Shown here: one piece after another, positions 56,088-64,000 of the stretch
Layout: each line of letters starts with the position of its first letter
Position numbering within the stretch: position 1 is the stretch's first letter
NCBI RefSeq assembly: GCF_000762405.1
Contig: NZ_JRPQ01000072.1
Location: 36,932-100,931 of the forward strand
Direction: 5' to 3'
DNA from: Hoylesella timonensis S9-PR14
GTDB lineage: Bacteria; Bacteroidota; Bacteroidia; Bacteroidales; Bacteroidaceae
DNA length: 64,000 bases
Notes under the pieces: model-generated
What the model saw: the letters and a program-made list of their open reading frames with translations, nothing else
The model's database searches: none
What the model was told of the DNA's origin: nothing
Made by a program: the position numbers and the translations under genes

Positions 56088-56291
56088 TCATTCCCAATCA
56101 TCAAAGTCATCTTCGTCCAGAAACATAAGCCCTTTGGAACAAGCATTATGAGCATCATCTTCTTCGGTGCTGCCGATGATATTGACATTATTCTCTTTAT
56201 TGATTTGCTTCACTGAGGAGGCAGATAAAAGAGTGCATGCAGCCTCATCCAAATGAATGATAGTCAGTGTAGGAGCCGTGTGTTGTTTCAT
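56088..56291 (-). CDS. 67-residue acidic protein, copy 2 (function unknown)
   Basis: Near-identical to the protein at 53135-53338 (60 of 67 positions). The central segment SASSVKQINKENNVNIIGS and the tail FLDEDDFDD are unchanged, while the N-terminus reads MKQHTAPTLTIIHLDEAACT. It lies 43 bp after the stop of the intact secreted-protein gene and just before the decayed pRiA4b-like relic. It is probably co-transcribed with the secreted protein. Confidence 0.65.
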   Translation of the reverse strand: MKQHTAPTLTIIHLDEAACTLLSASSVKQINKENNVNIIGSTEEDDAHNACSKGLMFLDEDDFDDWE

Positions 56292-56334
56292 GATTATTAG
56301 AGAATGAGTGAGTAAATAGGGGTTGTCTTACTTC

Positions 56335-57576
56335 TCACCTTTTTATTATCGTCTTCCCACCCATCACATACACACCTGCTGGCAAGTAATGGATGTCTGT
56401 TCCTACTTCTACACCTTGCAAATTGTAAATGTGCTGGTTGTGCGTTGAAGGATGTGAGTGCAGCAATTGTATTCCATTCACCGTTTCACTGCCACAATCA
56501 ATGGCATAAGTAATCTGCTTGGCCGAAGAACTGGTTTGTTTGTTTATTTTAAAGTAGGCCCGCATGCCATACATTTCACTCTCCTCTTCGGATTTAGGTT
56601 TGGCAAGGTTGCCATTAGCCAACAAAAACAATTCGGAGCCATCAACACTTAAGTTAACAGGGTCGAATGTGCCAACGAAAGCATATTGCCCTGTTTCATC
56701 TTGAACTGTCTGCGGTTTCACATCTTGATAAACTACGTTTGAGAAAATAGGATTTTTGACCTTGACCACAGGCTTGATGAGATAAGGAACACCAGCCTCA
56801 ATCACAACAGTATCCTTAAACTGCAGCACGTTGTTTTCAATCTTTTTAGTAAACTTTAGCAATGTGCAATTTCCCATTGCCTCTTTTAAAGCTTCCTTGC
56901 TCACATCAAACGGCAGACAGATGGTGTTCCAATGGTCTGATGCAAACGTGCGCTGCACTTGATATGAATATGTCTCTCCAGGTTTGATGTGTTGGGTTTG
57001 TAATTTTTGCTGACCGGATAAAACGGAGGCAACTTCTATAAAATATAAATATAGAGCTCCTTTTTCATAATTGTCTCCTTTCATTTCAACCGTAAGAGTT
57101 CCACTATTTATTTTACCCTTCGTGATATAAAAATTACTTAGATTATTATTTGAGTCTTTTTTCTTTTTCGTGTATTTACATGTATCACTTTTGTCTTTAT
57201 CCGAACCGAGGGTCATTCTTACTTCGTAACCTCTCCCATTTCGTCTGTCTGCTATATCTGTGGACACTCTTACCAAATCCACATCCTTAAACGGTGTTGT
57301 GGTTGCTAAACAAATAATTTGAGATTTTTCTTCTTGTTTCCCCACATGCAGGCAATCCACATCGCTATCAGCAAGCACTCCATCTACTGTCAATTCCCAT
57401 TGATGATTATAAAGTTTATCGGTAGGCTCAAATGTTGTCTGAGTTTGTTTTTTGCCATATTTATACACAAAATTATTGAATAACGTCTTAAAGTAGAACC
57501 TTTGTGCATGTGTTTCTACCTCTGCAAGAAATAACAGCATAAAACATAATAGCCAAAAATTTACATACGTTTTCAT
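56335..57576 (-). CDS. Secreted beta-rich protein with Bacteroidota-type C-terminal tail
   Basis: A 413-residue exported protein with signal peptide MKTYVNFWLLCFMLLFLAEV...THAQ. No enzyme motif was found. The body is beta-rich, with WNTICLPFDVSKEALKEAMG, a stretch often found in Prevotella cell-surface proteins. It ends IYNLQGVEVGTDIHYLPAGV followed by YVMGGKTIIKR, resembling the C-terminal sorting-like tails of secreted Bacteroidota proteins. Two decayed 3' relics of the same gene lie at 53382 and 55640, so the family has been duplicated here repeatedly. The function is unknown. Confidence 0.72.
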   Translation of the reverse strand: MKTYVNFWLLCFMLLFLAEVETHAQRFYFKTLFNNFVYKYGKKQTQTTFEPTDKLYNHQWELTVDGVLADSDVDCLHVGKQEEKSQIICLATTTPFKDVDLVRVSTDIADRRNGRGYEVRMTLGSDKDKSDTCKYTKKKKDSNNNLSNFYITKGKINSGTLTVEMKGDNYEKGALYLYFIEVASVLSGQQKLQTQHIKPGETYSYQVQRTFASDHWNTICLPFDVSKEALKEAMGNCTLLKFTKKIENNVLQFKDTVVIEAGVPYLIKPVVKVKNPIFSNVVYQDVKPQTVQDETGQYAFVGTFDPVNLSVDGSELFLLANGNLAKPKSEEESEMYGMRAYFKINKQTSSSAKQITYAIDCGSETVNGIQLLHSHPSTHNQHIYNLQGVEVGTDIHYLPAGVYVMGGKTIIKR

Positions 57577-57627
57577 GAGTAAGGATTTGAATGAAAGTGT
57601 TCCTCTGTTATTAAGTAGATAAACGAA

Positions 57628-58878
57628 TCAGTCTCGCTTAAAGATGTCGCGTGTATATACCTTCTCTTCCACATCATCCAACCAGCTGTCATAACGATTG
57701 GCAACAATGGCTTGCGACTCTTGCTTGAATGTTTCCAAATCATTCACTACCCTACTGCCAAAGAAGGTAGTACCGTCCTTGAGCGTAGGCTCGTAAACGA
57801 TCACCTCTGCACCTTTGGCTTTGATGCGTTTCATCACGCCTTGAATGCTGCTCTGCCTAAAGTTGTCACTGTTGCTCTTCATCGTGAGGCGATAGATACC
57901 AATCACGCATTTTTTCTCTTTAGAGGTATCAAAGGCTCCCCGATTGAAATAATCGTAATAACCAGCTTTGTGCAAGACACGGTCAGCAATGAAGTCTTTA
58001 CGGGTGCGATTGCTCTGAACAATAGCTTCTATCAGATTCTCGGGAACATCCTCGTAGTTGGCCAAAAGTTGTTTGGTGTCCTTAGGCAGACAATAACCTC
58101 CATAACCAAACGAGGGATTGTTGTAGAACGAACCAATGCGTGAATCAAGTCCTACCCCTTGGATAATGTCTTTGGTGGAGAGGTTTTTCATCTCAGCATA
58201 AGTATCCAGCTCGTTAAAGAAACTCACTCGAAGTGCTAAATAAGTATTGGCAAACAGCTTCACCGCCTCTGCCTCGGTGGTTCCCATGAAGAGCGTGTCG
58301 ATATTTTCTTTTATTGCGCCTTGCTGTAGCAGCGTGGCAAAAGCGTGTGCTGCCTGTTCTAACTTTTCGTTACCCGCTGGCCGACCAATGATAATTCTGC
58401 TGGGATAGAGATTATCATAGAGAGCCTTGCTTTCACGCAAAAACTCAGGAGCAAAGAGGATGTTTCCACAACTGTATTTCTCACTGACGCTCGCAGTATA
58501 CCCCACAGGCACTGTACTCTTGATAACCATGATGGCATGAGGATTTACCTTCATCACCAGCTCAATGACCTCTTCCACATGCGAGGTGTCGAAGAAGTTT
58601 TTCACGGGGTCGTAGTTGGTTGGTGTGGCAATCACCACAAAGTCAGCCTGCTTATACGCTGTCTCGCCATCAAGGGTAGCTTGCAGGTCAAGTTGTTTCT
58701 CGGCAAAGAACTTTTCTATGTATTCATCGCTGATGGGAGATTCCCGCCGGTTAATTTTGTCTACCTTCGCTTGCACCACGTCTACAGCCAACACATGATA
58801 ATGTTGACTGAGCAACGTGGCGATGCTTAAGCCGACATAACCAGTACCCGCAACGGCGATGGTATATTTTTTGTTCAT
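57628..58878 (-). CDS. ugd: UDP-glucose 6-dehydrogenase, second type
   Basis: A 416-residue nucleotide-sugar dehydrogenase, nearest to the shorter E. coli Ugd-like type. NAD motif [14 protein letters not shown] (7-20), [33 protein letters not shown] and catalytic C263 in [15 protein letters not shown] are present. It differs clearly from the 438-residue UGDH at 30494, so the window encodes two independent routes to UDP-glucuronate or a related uronate. A promoter-like TTG-N18-TACTTTTG lies directly upstream, so it may be transcribed by itself. Confidence 0.9.
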   Translation of the reverse strand: MNKKYTIAVAGTGYVGLSIATLLSQHYHVLAVDVVQAKVDKINRRESPISDEYIEKFFAEKQLDLQATLDGETAYKQADFVVIATPTNYDPVKNFFDTSHVEEVIELVMKVNPHAIMVIKSTVPVGYTASVSEKYSCGNILFAPEFLRESKALYDNLYPSRIIIGRPAGNEKLEQAAHAFATLLQQGAIKENIDTLFMGTTEAEAVKLFANTYLALRVSFFNELDTYAEMKNLSTKDIIQGVGLDSRIGSFYNNPSFGYGGYCLPKDTKQLLANYEDVPENLIEAIVQSNRTRKDFIADRVLHKAGYYDYFNRGAFDTSKEKKCVIGIYRLTMKSNSDNFRQSSIQGVMKRIKAKGAEVIVYEPTLKDGTTFFGSRVVNDLETFKQESQAIVANRYDSWLDDVEEKVYTRDIFKRD

Positions 58879-58913
58879 AGGATAGAATTATATTTCATTT
58901 GGTTTACCATTTA

Positions 58914-58942
58914 CAAAAGTAACCTTAGCTCAAAGCCAACAA
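58914..58942 (-). promoter_or_regulatory. Predicted promoter of the second ugd gene
   Basis: On the minus strand, TTG (58942-58940), an 18-base spacer and TACTTTTG (58921-58914) fit the Bacteroidota consensus, 35 bp before the ATG at 58878. Confidence 0.45.
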
Positions 58943-58951
58943 TCTCTCTAC

Positions 58952-59575
58952 TCACTCATTGAACAAGGGACATTTATTTCTTATCCCATCAAGTCCTATC
59001 TCCAAGGCAATGATATTACCATATATCACCTTTTGATAACCATTGATTATTTTGGATAGCCTGTGCAAAGGTGATGTATCACGCCCATTATTGATTTCTT
59101 CTGGGTTTGGATATTGTTCAAGGATGCGAGTTAGCTCGTTTCTATCAATGTAATCTTTATCAGAAAAGACATGATCAAAACTATCTATGTCATGAAATAG
59201 CAAGGACTCAAATTCGTGCAACTGAATGTAAGGTATGAAACGCCTATCATTGATATCACATGCCATTCCCTCGCATAAGCGATTTATTATCTCCTGCTTA
59301 TCTTGCTTACACTGCACCTCCTCCCAAGCAGGAAAGTGATGCTTATCTGTTAAACCGTAATAATCAATGAACAAGGTAACAAAAGCGTTTTCTCTGAGAT
59401 GATTTAATATCTGTTTTCTCAAATCTTCCCATTTAACGATTCCTCCCATTGACTTTTTTATGCGTGGGCAGTATACACTGATGTTCTGTTTGGACAATTC
59501 AGGCATCAACAGGGCTTTGCAGAACTCTTGTTCTGTCTGTCCCTCACATATTATAATCAGTCGTTTTACTGACAT
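58952..59575 (-). CDS. DUF4276 protein (TOPRIM-like), partner of the AAA ATPase
   Basis: A 207-residue protein of the DUF4276 family. The motifs expected of a TOPRIM-like fold are visible: the N-terminal acidic IICEGQTEQEFCKALL, and TLFIDYYGLTDKHHF with its Asp. YIQLHEFESLLFHDIDSFDH is the usual third acidic block. Lengths and order match two-gene ATPase/TOPRIM defence modules such as PARIS-like or split OLD systems, but the specific system cannot be named. It lies 6 bp after the ATPase gene. Confidence 0.82.
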   Translation of the reverse strand: MSVKRLIIICEGQTEQEFCKALLMPELSKQNISVYCPRIKKSMGGIVKWEDLRKQILNHLRENAFVTLFIDYYGLTDKHHFPAWEEVQCKQDKQEIINRLCEGMACDINDRRFIPYIQLHEFESLLFHDIDSFDHVFSDKDYIDRNELTRILEQYPNPEEINNGRDTSPLHRLSKIINGYQKVIYGNIIALEIGLDGIRNKCPLFNE

Positions 59576-59581
59576 CCCGTA

Positions 59582-60652
59582 TCAGGTATTAGGTTGGGCT
59601 CTGCTGATAATGCTAAGCTTCCACAATTCATCCAGTGTATATTCATCAACCCATTGGGAAAGTTGGTCTGCATCCAATCGCTCAAAATGACTCTCACCGT
59701 TTATCTGGTCCACGGTAACTACATCTTGTGGTTCAAAATTGGAAAGCAACTCTGTCGATTGTGTGGCTATTATCACCTGACATCCTTTTGCGGCAGCCGA
59801 CTTAATGAGCCCAGCCAACTTACTAATGGCGGCAGGATGCAATCCTAACTCAGGCTCGTCAATGATGATTACTTGAGGTAAGGTTGGCTGAAGGAATAAA
59901 GTAGAAAGAGCGATAAAACGCATCGTGCCATCTGACAAATCATTAACACCATACACCATAGAGCTATACCGATCTTCCCATTGCAATCTCAAATCGCCTT
60001 TCGCATTAGGATGAAAAGAGAAATCACGAAAGTATGGCGCTATGCTCTGTACCGTTTTAACGATAAAATTATACTTTTGCAGATTATCATTTTTAATATG
60101 ATACAAGAAAGCTGCTAAATTTTGACCTTTATCATATAAGCGGTAAATATCATTATGTATATTTGACCACTGTGTAAATGGCGAATGCTCGCTGGTATCG
60201 TGGAAATGGTACTTCTCTAAACCAGCCAAGTAATCCTTGATGAAATTTGCTCGCGGAACAGATGAATCATTAATCTTTGATTCGGTCTGAAAAGAAGATA
60301 TGTCAATGGGATTATCCATATACGGATTGTTGGCATACCATAGTCCCTCCTTGGTAAATACAAACCCCTCTGTACCAGCTTTCAACTCAAAGGAATATCC
60401 ATTTTTACCAAAATCAAGATGAGAATAAATCGTATCTGTTATCTTGCTTCCCTCAAACAAGAATTTATCCATTCCTCCATGCAAAGCCACATATTCTTTC
60501 AACCGTTGAAGATACATATTTTTCAACAGTTCAAAAAAAGACAACAAATTAGACTTTCCACTGCCATTTGCACCTATTAATATATTAATGGGTGACAATT
60601 TCAGCTTCAAATCCCTTATTGATTTATAGCCTTTAATCTCGATAGATTCCAT
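59582..60652 (-). CDS. AAA_21/AAA_15-type ATPase, predicted defence-system component
   Basis: An SMC/ABC-like ATPase. The open frame extends to 60772, but the ATG at 60652 (MESIEIKGYKSIRDLKLKLS) is the conserved start, giving 356 residues. Walker A GANGSGKS lies at 27-34, the signature region NDLSDGTMRFIALSTL and Walker B QVIIIDEPELGLHP follow, then the switch-His region VIIATQSTELLSNF. The middle is a long variable sensor-like insert. Directly upstream of the DUF4276 gene, it resembles the ATPase half of phage-sensing abortive-infection modules (inference from domain pairing). Confidence 0.87.
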   Translation of the reverse strand: MESIEIKGYKSIRDLKLKLSPINILIGANGSGKSNLLSFFELLKNMYLQRLKEYVALHGGMDKFLFEGSKITDTIYSHLDFGKNGYSFELKAGTEGFVFTKEGLWYANNPYMDNPIDISSFQTESKINDSSVPRANFIKDYLAGLEKYHFHDTSEHSPFTQWSNIHNDIYRLYDKGQNLAAFLYHIKNDNLQKYNFIVKTVQSIAPYFRDFSFHPNAKGDLRLQWEDRYSSMVYGVNDLSDGTMRFIALSTLFLQPTLPQVIIIDEPELGLHPAAISKLAGLIKSAAAKGCQVIIATQSTELLSNFEPQDVVTVDQINGESHFERLDADQLSQWVDEYTLDELWKLSIISRAQPNT

Positions 60653-60696
60653 GGTGTTAATTTTATAAAGGAATGGAGTAGAAACCAGATGGCATT

Positions 60697-61908
60697 CTAT
60701 CCTTGCAGCGATTGCCTGTACCAGTCGTACAACTTCTGCACGCCCTGCTCTATTTCCACCTTGTGCGTCCAACCCAAAGAGTGCAGCTTTGACACATTGA
60801 TGAGTTTGCGCGGAGTACCGTCGGGTTTGCTTTCATCCCACACAACGGTTCCTATAAAGCCAACAGTTCGTACAATGAGTTCGGAGAGTTGCTTGATGGT
60901 CAGTTCCTTTCCCGTACCTATATTAATATGACAGTTGCGTATCTCGCCAAGGGAGGGAATGGCACCGCCACGCCCCTCGCTATTGTTGCGATTTACCTCT
61001 CCATCGGTAGCAGTGCCGTAAAACACGCTCGAATATTTGTCTATGCCGATAATATCCTTAAAATCTACATTTAGAAGGATGTGTACCGAAGCATCCGCCA
61101 TATCCTCACTCCAAAGGAACTCACGCAATGGCGAGCCTGTTCCCCAGAGTGTTACCTTATTGTCTTCGATGCCATAAAACTTCAATGCCTGCAAGATTCG
61201 TTCTTTACTGCACTCACCGTCAACATTGTCTTTTCCTATCTTTTCTGCCAAAGCTTTAACGGGATTAATCGCTCGCTTGTTCATATCCACCCGAATGGCT
61301 TCCCAGTCATCTTCGTGAATCAGTTTTGCCAAATATATCTTGCGCATCATGGCAGGCATCACATGACTGTTCTCCAAATGGAAGTTGTCGTTGGGTCCAT
61401 ATAGATTGGTGGGCATCACTGCAATATAGTTCGTGCCATATTGCAGGTTATAGCTCTCGCACATCTTCAGTCCTGCAATCTTGGCAATGGCATATTCTTC
61501 GTTGGTGTACTCTAAAGGCGAGGTCAACAACACATCCTCTTTCATGGGTTGTGGTGCATTCTTTGGATAGATGCAGGTAGAACCCAAGAAGAGTAACTTC
61601 TTCACACCATATTTATAAGCTGACGAAATCACGTTGCATTGCATCATCATGTTTTGCATGATGAAGTCGGCTCGGTACAGACTGTTCGCCATGATACCTC
61701 CCACAAAGGCAGCAGCTAACACCACCGCATCAGGACGTTCCGTCTTGAAAAAGTCGTCAACGGCCTGCTGATTAGTTAAATCTAATTCGCTATGGCTGCG
61801 CCCTATCAGTTGGCTGTATCCTCTTGCTTCAAGATTCTTCCATATCGCAGAACCCACTAAGCCGTGATGTCCAGCAATGTATATCTTAGATGTTTTTGAT
61901 AATGCCAT
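60697..61908 (-). CDS. fcl: GDP-L-fucose synthase
   Basis: Epimerises and reduces GDP-4-keto-6-deoxymannose to GDP-L-fucose. The open frame reaches 61953, inside the 9-bp tandem repeat; the ATG at 61908 (MALSKTSKIYIAGHHGLVGS) is the true start, giving 403 residues. NADP motif AGHHGLVGS (12-20), LGSTCIYP with its active-site Ser/Cys segment (108-115) and the Y139/K143 pair in EYAIAKIAGL are present. The enzyme is about 80 residues longer than the E. coli form, because of inserts around 205-240 and 285-325 (NRNNSEGRGGAIP). It is 114 bp downstream of gmd, the normal partner. Confidence 0.93.
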   Translation of the reverse strand: MALSKTSKIYIAGHHGLVGSAIWKNLEARGYSQLIGRSHSELDLTNQQAVDDFFKTERPDAVVLAAAFVGGIMANSLYRADFIMQNMMMQCNVISSAYKYGVKKLLFLGSTCIYPKNAPQPMKEDVLLTSPLEYTNEEYAIAKIAGLKMCESYNLQYGTNYIAVMPTNLYGPNDNFHLENSHVMPAMMRKIYLAKLIHEDDWEAIRVDMNKRAINPVKALAEKIGKDNVDGECSKERILQALKFYGIEDNKVTLWGTGSPLREFLWSEDMADASVHILLNVDFKDIIGIDKYSSVFYGTATDGEVNRNNSEGRGGAIPSLGEIRNCHINIGTGKELTIKQLSELIVRTVGFIGTVVWDESKPDGTPRKLINVSKLHSLGWTHKVEIEQGVQKLYDWYRQSLQG

Positions 61909-61934
61909 GATTAATGGATGGGGTTTAAGATTTC

Positions 61935-62006
61935 CTAGGGATACTAGGAGCACTAGGAATACTAGGGATACTAGGAATTCTAGGAAATCTAGGGAATTTA
62001 GAAATA
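61935..62006. repeat. Tandem repeat, 8 units of 9 bp
   Basis: Eight consecutive units of the type CTAGGGATA / CTAGGAATA / CTAGGAATT, with only the last (TTAGAAATA) clearly diverged. It lies in the gmd-fcl gap, 16 bp past the gmd stop on the transcribed strand and 26 bp before the fcl ATG. Confidence 0.92.
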
Positions 62007-62022
62007 AAAAAGCTATTCCTTA

Positions 62023-63081
62023 TTATTTCACATTCTTCAAATCGAACTCTGTCATCTTCTTCACCAGTTCTTCGAAGCTGGTTTGGCGGGGATTCCAGCC
62101 TAACTGTTCTTTCGCCTTTGTCGGATCACCGAGCAATTGTTCAACATCTGCGGGACGGAAATATTTGGGATCCACCTCAACCAGCACCTTGCCCGTCGCC
62201 TTGTCAATGCCCTTTTCATTCATCCCTTTATCACGCCATTCAAGTTCGATGCCAGCATGATGGAATGCCAAGGTGGCGAAATCGCGCACACTATAATATT
62301 CACCTGTGGCAATGACGAAATCGTCAGGCTGCTCTTGCTGCAACATCAACCACATACATTGCACATAATCGGGCGCATAACCCCAGTCGCGTCGAGCATC
62401 CAAGTTACCTAAATACAGCTTGTCTTGCAACCCATGCGCTATACGTGCAGCTGCCAAGGTAATTTTGCGGGTCACAAAATTTTCGCCCCTCCGCTCACTC
62501 TCATGATTGAACAGAATGCCGTTGCAACAATACATACCGTAACTCTCGCGATAATTCTTCATAATCCAAAAGCCATACAACTTTGCCACAGCGTAAGGCG
62601 AACGTGGATAGAAGGGCGTAGTTTCTTTCTGTGGCACCTCTTGAACTTTTCCAAAAAGTTCGGAAGTACTGGCTTGATAGATGCGACAACTCTTTTCTAA
62701 GCCGCAAATACGCACTGCTTCCAACAGTCTGAGCACCCCTATGGCATCCGTATCTGCCGTATATTCGGGCACATCAAAACTCACTTTGACATGACTCTGT
62801 GCTGCAAGATTATAGATTTCGGTAGGTTTAATCTCACCAATGATACGAATGAGAGAGGACGAATCGGTCATGTCAGCCCAGTGCAAATTCACCAAGCGAG
62901 ACTGTTTCATATCCCGCACCCATTCATCTAAATACAAATGTTCTATACGTCCTGTGTTGAAAGATGAACTACGGCGAAGAATACCATGTACATCATATCC
63001 CTTATCAATCAAAAACTCTGCAAGATAACTTCCATCTTGTCCAGTAATACCGGTAATAAGAGCCACTTTACGATTTGTCAT
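62023..63081 (-). CDS. gmd: GDP-mannose 4,6-dehydratase
   Basis: Converts GDP-D-mannose to GDP-4-keto-6-deoxy-D-mannose. The 352-residue SDR protein has the NADP motif [17 protein letters not shown] (8-24), [15 protein letters not shown], the active-site [10 protein letters not shown] and the catalytic Y163/K167 in [12 protein letters not shown]. The length is normal. It is the first gene of the minus-strand polysaccharide region and is followed by fcl. A well-formed promoter lies about 330 bp upstream. Confidence 0.95.
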   Translation of the reverse strand: MTNRKVALITGITGQDGSYLAEFLIDKGYDVHGILRRSSSFNTGRIEHLYLDEWVRDMKQSRLVNLHWADMTDSSSLIRIIGEIKPTEIYNLAAQSHVKVSFDVPEYTADTDAIGVLRLLEAVRICGLEKSCRIYQASTSELFGKVQEVPQKETTPFYPRSPYAVAKLYGFWIMKNYRESYGMYCCNGILFNHESERRGENFVTRKITLAAARIAHGLQDKLYLGNLDARRDWGYAPDYVQCMWLMLQQEQPDDFVIATGEYYSVRDFATLAFHHAGIELEWRDKGMNEKGIDKATGKVLVEVDPKYFRPADVEQLLGDPTKAKEQLGWNPRQTSFEELVKKMTEFDLKNVK

Positions 63082-63399
63082 AAATATAAAATTAAAACAT
63101 GAATATTATAGGTGAGATTTCATCTCATGCTGAACTAAGTGAGCGATTCGGGATTTCAATAAACAGAAAGAAATAACTTGATAGCGAGAAAAACGTATCA
63201 CTTATCGCACAAGAAAAAACCTGTATCTAAACATCAATACACCCATGAATGCTCCTCCAAAGGGGTTAGAAAAATAGAGACACCCTCCTCTCCTTGTCAG
63301 TCGTTACTAACAAGCGATATAAGGTATCATCTCCATTTTTCACCTCCACTGTAGGGTTGTTCAAGCCCGCAGAGCTTTCATTATGAAGTGTATTTGTTC
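63082..63399 (-). other. Predicted long untranslated leader of gmd
   Basis: If the promoter at 63406-63436 is used, the gmd transcript has a leader of about 318 bases. No open frame of significance is present. Short inverted pairs exist (for example CTTGT...ACAAG near 63296-63317), but no known riboswitch motif was recognised. It separates the polysaccharide region from repeat copy C. Confidence 0.35.
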
Positions 63400-63405
63400 A
63401 GTTTG

Positions 63406-63436
63406 CAAAGATAAATATTTTTATTTACAACGCAAA
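63406..63436 (-). promoter_or_regulatory. Predicted promoter at the head of the polysaccharide region
   Basis: On the minus strand, TTTG (63436-63433), a 19-base spacer and TATCTTTG (63413-63406) match the Bacteroidota consensus TTTG-N19-TANNTTTG exactly. It is the best promoter match seen in the window and points toward gmd. Confidence 0.55.
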
Positions 63437-63609
63437 CGTTTGTATCTGTTATTTCACACCAAAGAAACTGCAGATTTCGCCAAAGAAAGGGGGTTATTGT
63501 AAAGAATAATCTGTTTTTAGTTTCTGTTATAGCCATTATCCTTCAATGAAATCCAATCATAAAATAGCGCTGGTAAATTTGGTCATGCACTGCCTTGTTC
63601 AAAGAAAAT

Positions 63610-64000
63610 AAATGCTGAATTTTCTTTACAAAGTGCCTCTCATAACTCGCATAAAAACAACCAACATCAAAGTTGGTCGCAAATACGCAAAAAATGAGCG
63701 ACTTTTATAACACGTTGATATTGAATATATTACGCATAAAGAATTTATTTTCACTCCCTTTTTTACCGTTTTTTGTCGACTAAAGCATTAAGATAAGCCT
63801 GCAATTTGCATGCTTTAAGACGGCTGAAGCATGTGAATAATGCCTCTAATACATGTTTCCAAGCCTGCTAAGTTGATGTTTCAGCTTGAAAAGACGTTTA
63901 TTTTGCTAAAATCAGCGTAATTTTATATATCGTTTGCCTATTAAATTTTTCTATTTTGAAGATTTTAGATGGCCGTTTTTTGGTAAAATTACAGGACAAA
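63610..64000 (+). repeat. Dispersed ~407-bp intergenic repeat, copy C (right end cut by window)
   Basis: Third copy, same orientation as 18229-18636 and 29987-30393. The hairpin ACCAAC-ATCAAA-GTTGGT (63660-63677) and CGCAAATACGC are conserved. TAAAGCATT, TTTGCATGCTTTAA, ACATGTTTCCAAG and TTTTTTGGTAAAAT follow in the same order, and the window ends in AGGACAAA, close to the expected right end. Confidence 0.85.

Noticed and set aside
58952..60652. Calling the ATPase/DUF4276 pair PARIS, Gabija or Septu outright
   Set aside because: The small partner is DUF4276 and not DUF4435, UvrD-like or HNH, so a specific system name is not supported.
62023..63081. gmd as a second copy of the epimerase at 31914
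   Set aside because: Motifs such as [10 protein letters not shown] and [15 protein letters not shown] identify GMD specifically.

Overview
The window looks like a Bacteroidota chromosome, most likely Prevotellaceae. The evidence is a fused LpxC-FabZ protein, a SusC/SusD outer-membrane pair, Bacteroidota-type promoters (TTTG, 19 bases, TANNTTTG), secreted proteins ending in an LPAGVYV...GGKTIIKR-type tail, and several protein families common in Prevotella. The species cannot be named from the sequence alone. No rRNA, tRNA, CRISPR array, prophage or complete insertion sequence was seen.

Layout. (1) 1-6790, plus strand: housekeeping genes lpxC-fabZ (partial), lpxA, miaA, a class A penicillin-binding protein and a PIF1/RecD-like helicase with a TPR tail. 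(2) 7016-17632, minus strand: a SusC-SusD-DUF4843-PKD-like lipoprotein operon ending in a large zinc metalloprotease and a shorter paralogue in which all three zinc ligands are replaced. (3) 18693-23664, minus: a GDSL plus sialate-esterase-like protein, an intracellular GH13 enzyme and fabD. (4) 23712-63081, minus: a surface-polysaccharide region of about 39 kb. It holds a WecA-like initiating transferase, at least nine glycosyltransferases, a Wzx flippase, an EpsG-type polymerase, a TupA-like ATP-grasp, and an MBOAT/SGNH O-acetylation module whose MBOAT gene has lost about 17 bp. It also makes sugar precursors: UDP-glucuronate (two dehydrogenases), UDP-galacturonate (epimerase), GDP-L-fucose (gmd, fcl), and probably an NDP-(acylamino)-trideoxyhexose through a 2,3-dehydratase, a Gfo/Idh reductase and a DegT aminotransferase.

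Inside the polysaccharide region (52.4-60.7 kb) lies an accessory pocket. A DarT-DarG DNA ADP-ribosylation toxin-antitoxin pair sits between two copies of a duplicated block (pRiA4b ORF-3-like gene, 67-residue acidic protein, secreted protein), each copy decayed in a different part. Nearby is an AAA_21 ATPase with a DUF4276 (TOPRIM-like) partner, which resembles a two-gene phage-defence system.

Three structural signals stand out. First, a non-coding repeat of about 407 bp occurs three times in the same orientation (18.2, 30.0 and 63.6 kb), plus a truncated left end at 41.6 kb; the copies bracket the polysaccharide modules. Second, tracts of six to eight G residues occur inside coding sequences of several surface-glycan genes (acyltransferase, SGNH, Wzx, GT61, GT2), which suggests phase variation. 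Third, there are short tandem repeats (12 units of 8 bp at 31823; 8 units of 9 bp at 61935) and diverged direct repeats flanking one glycosyltransferase gene.
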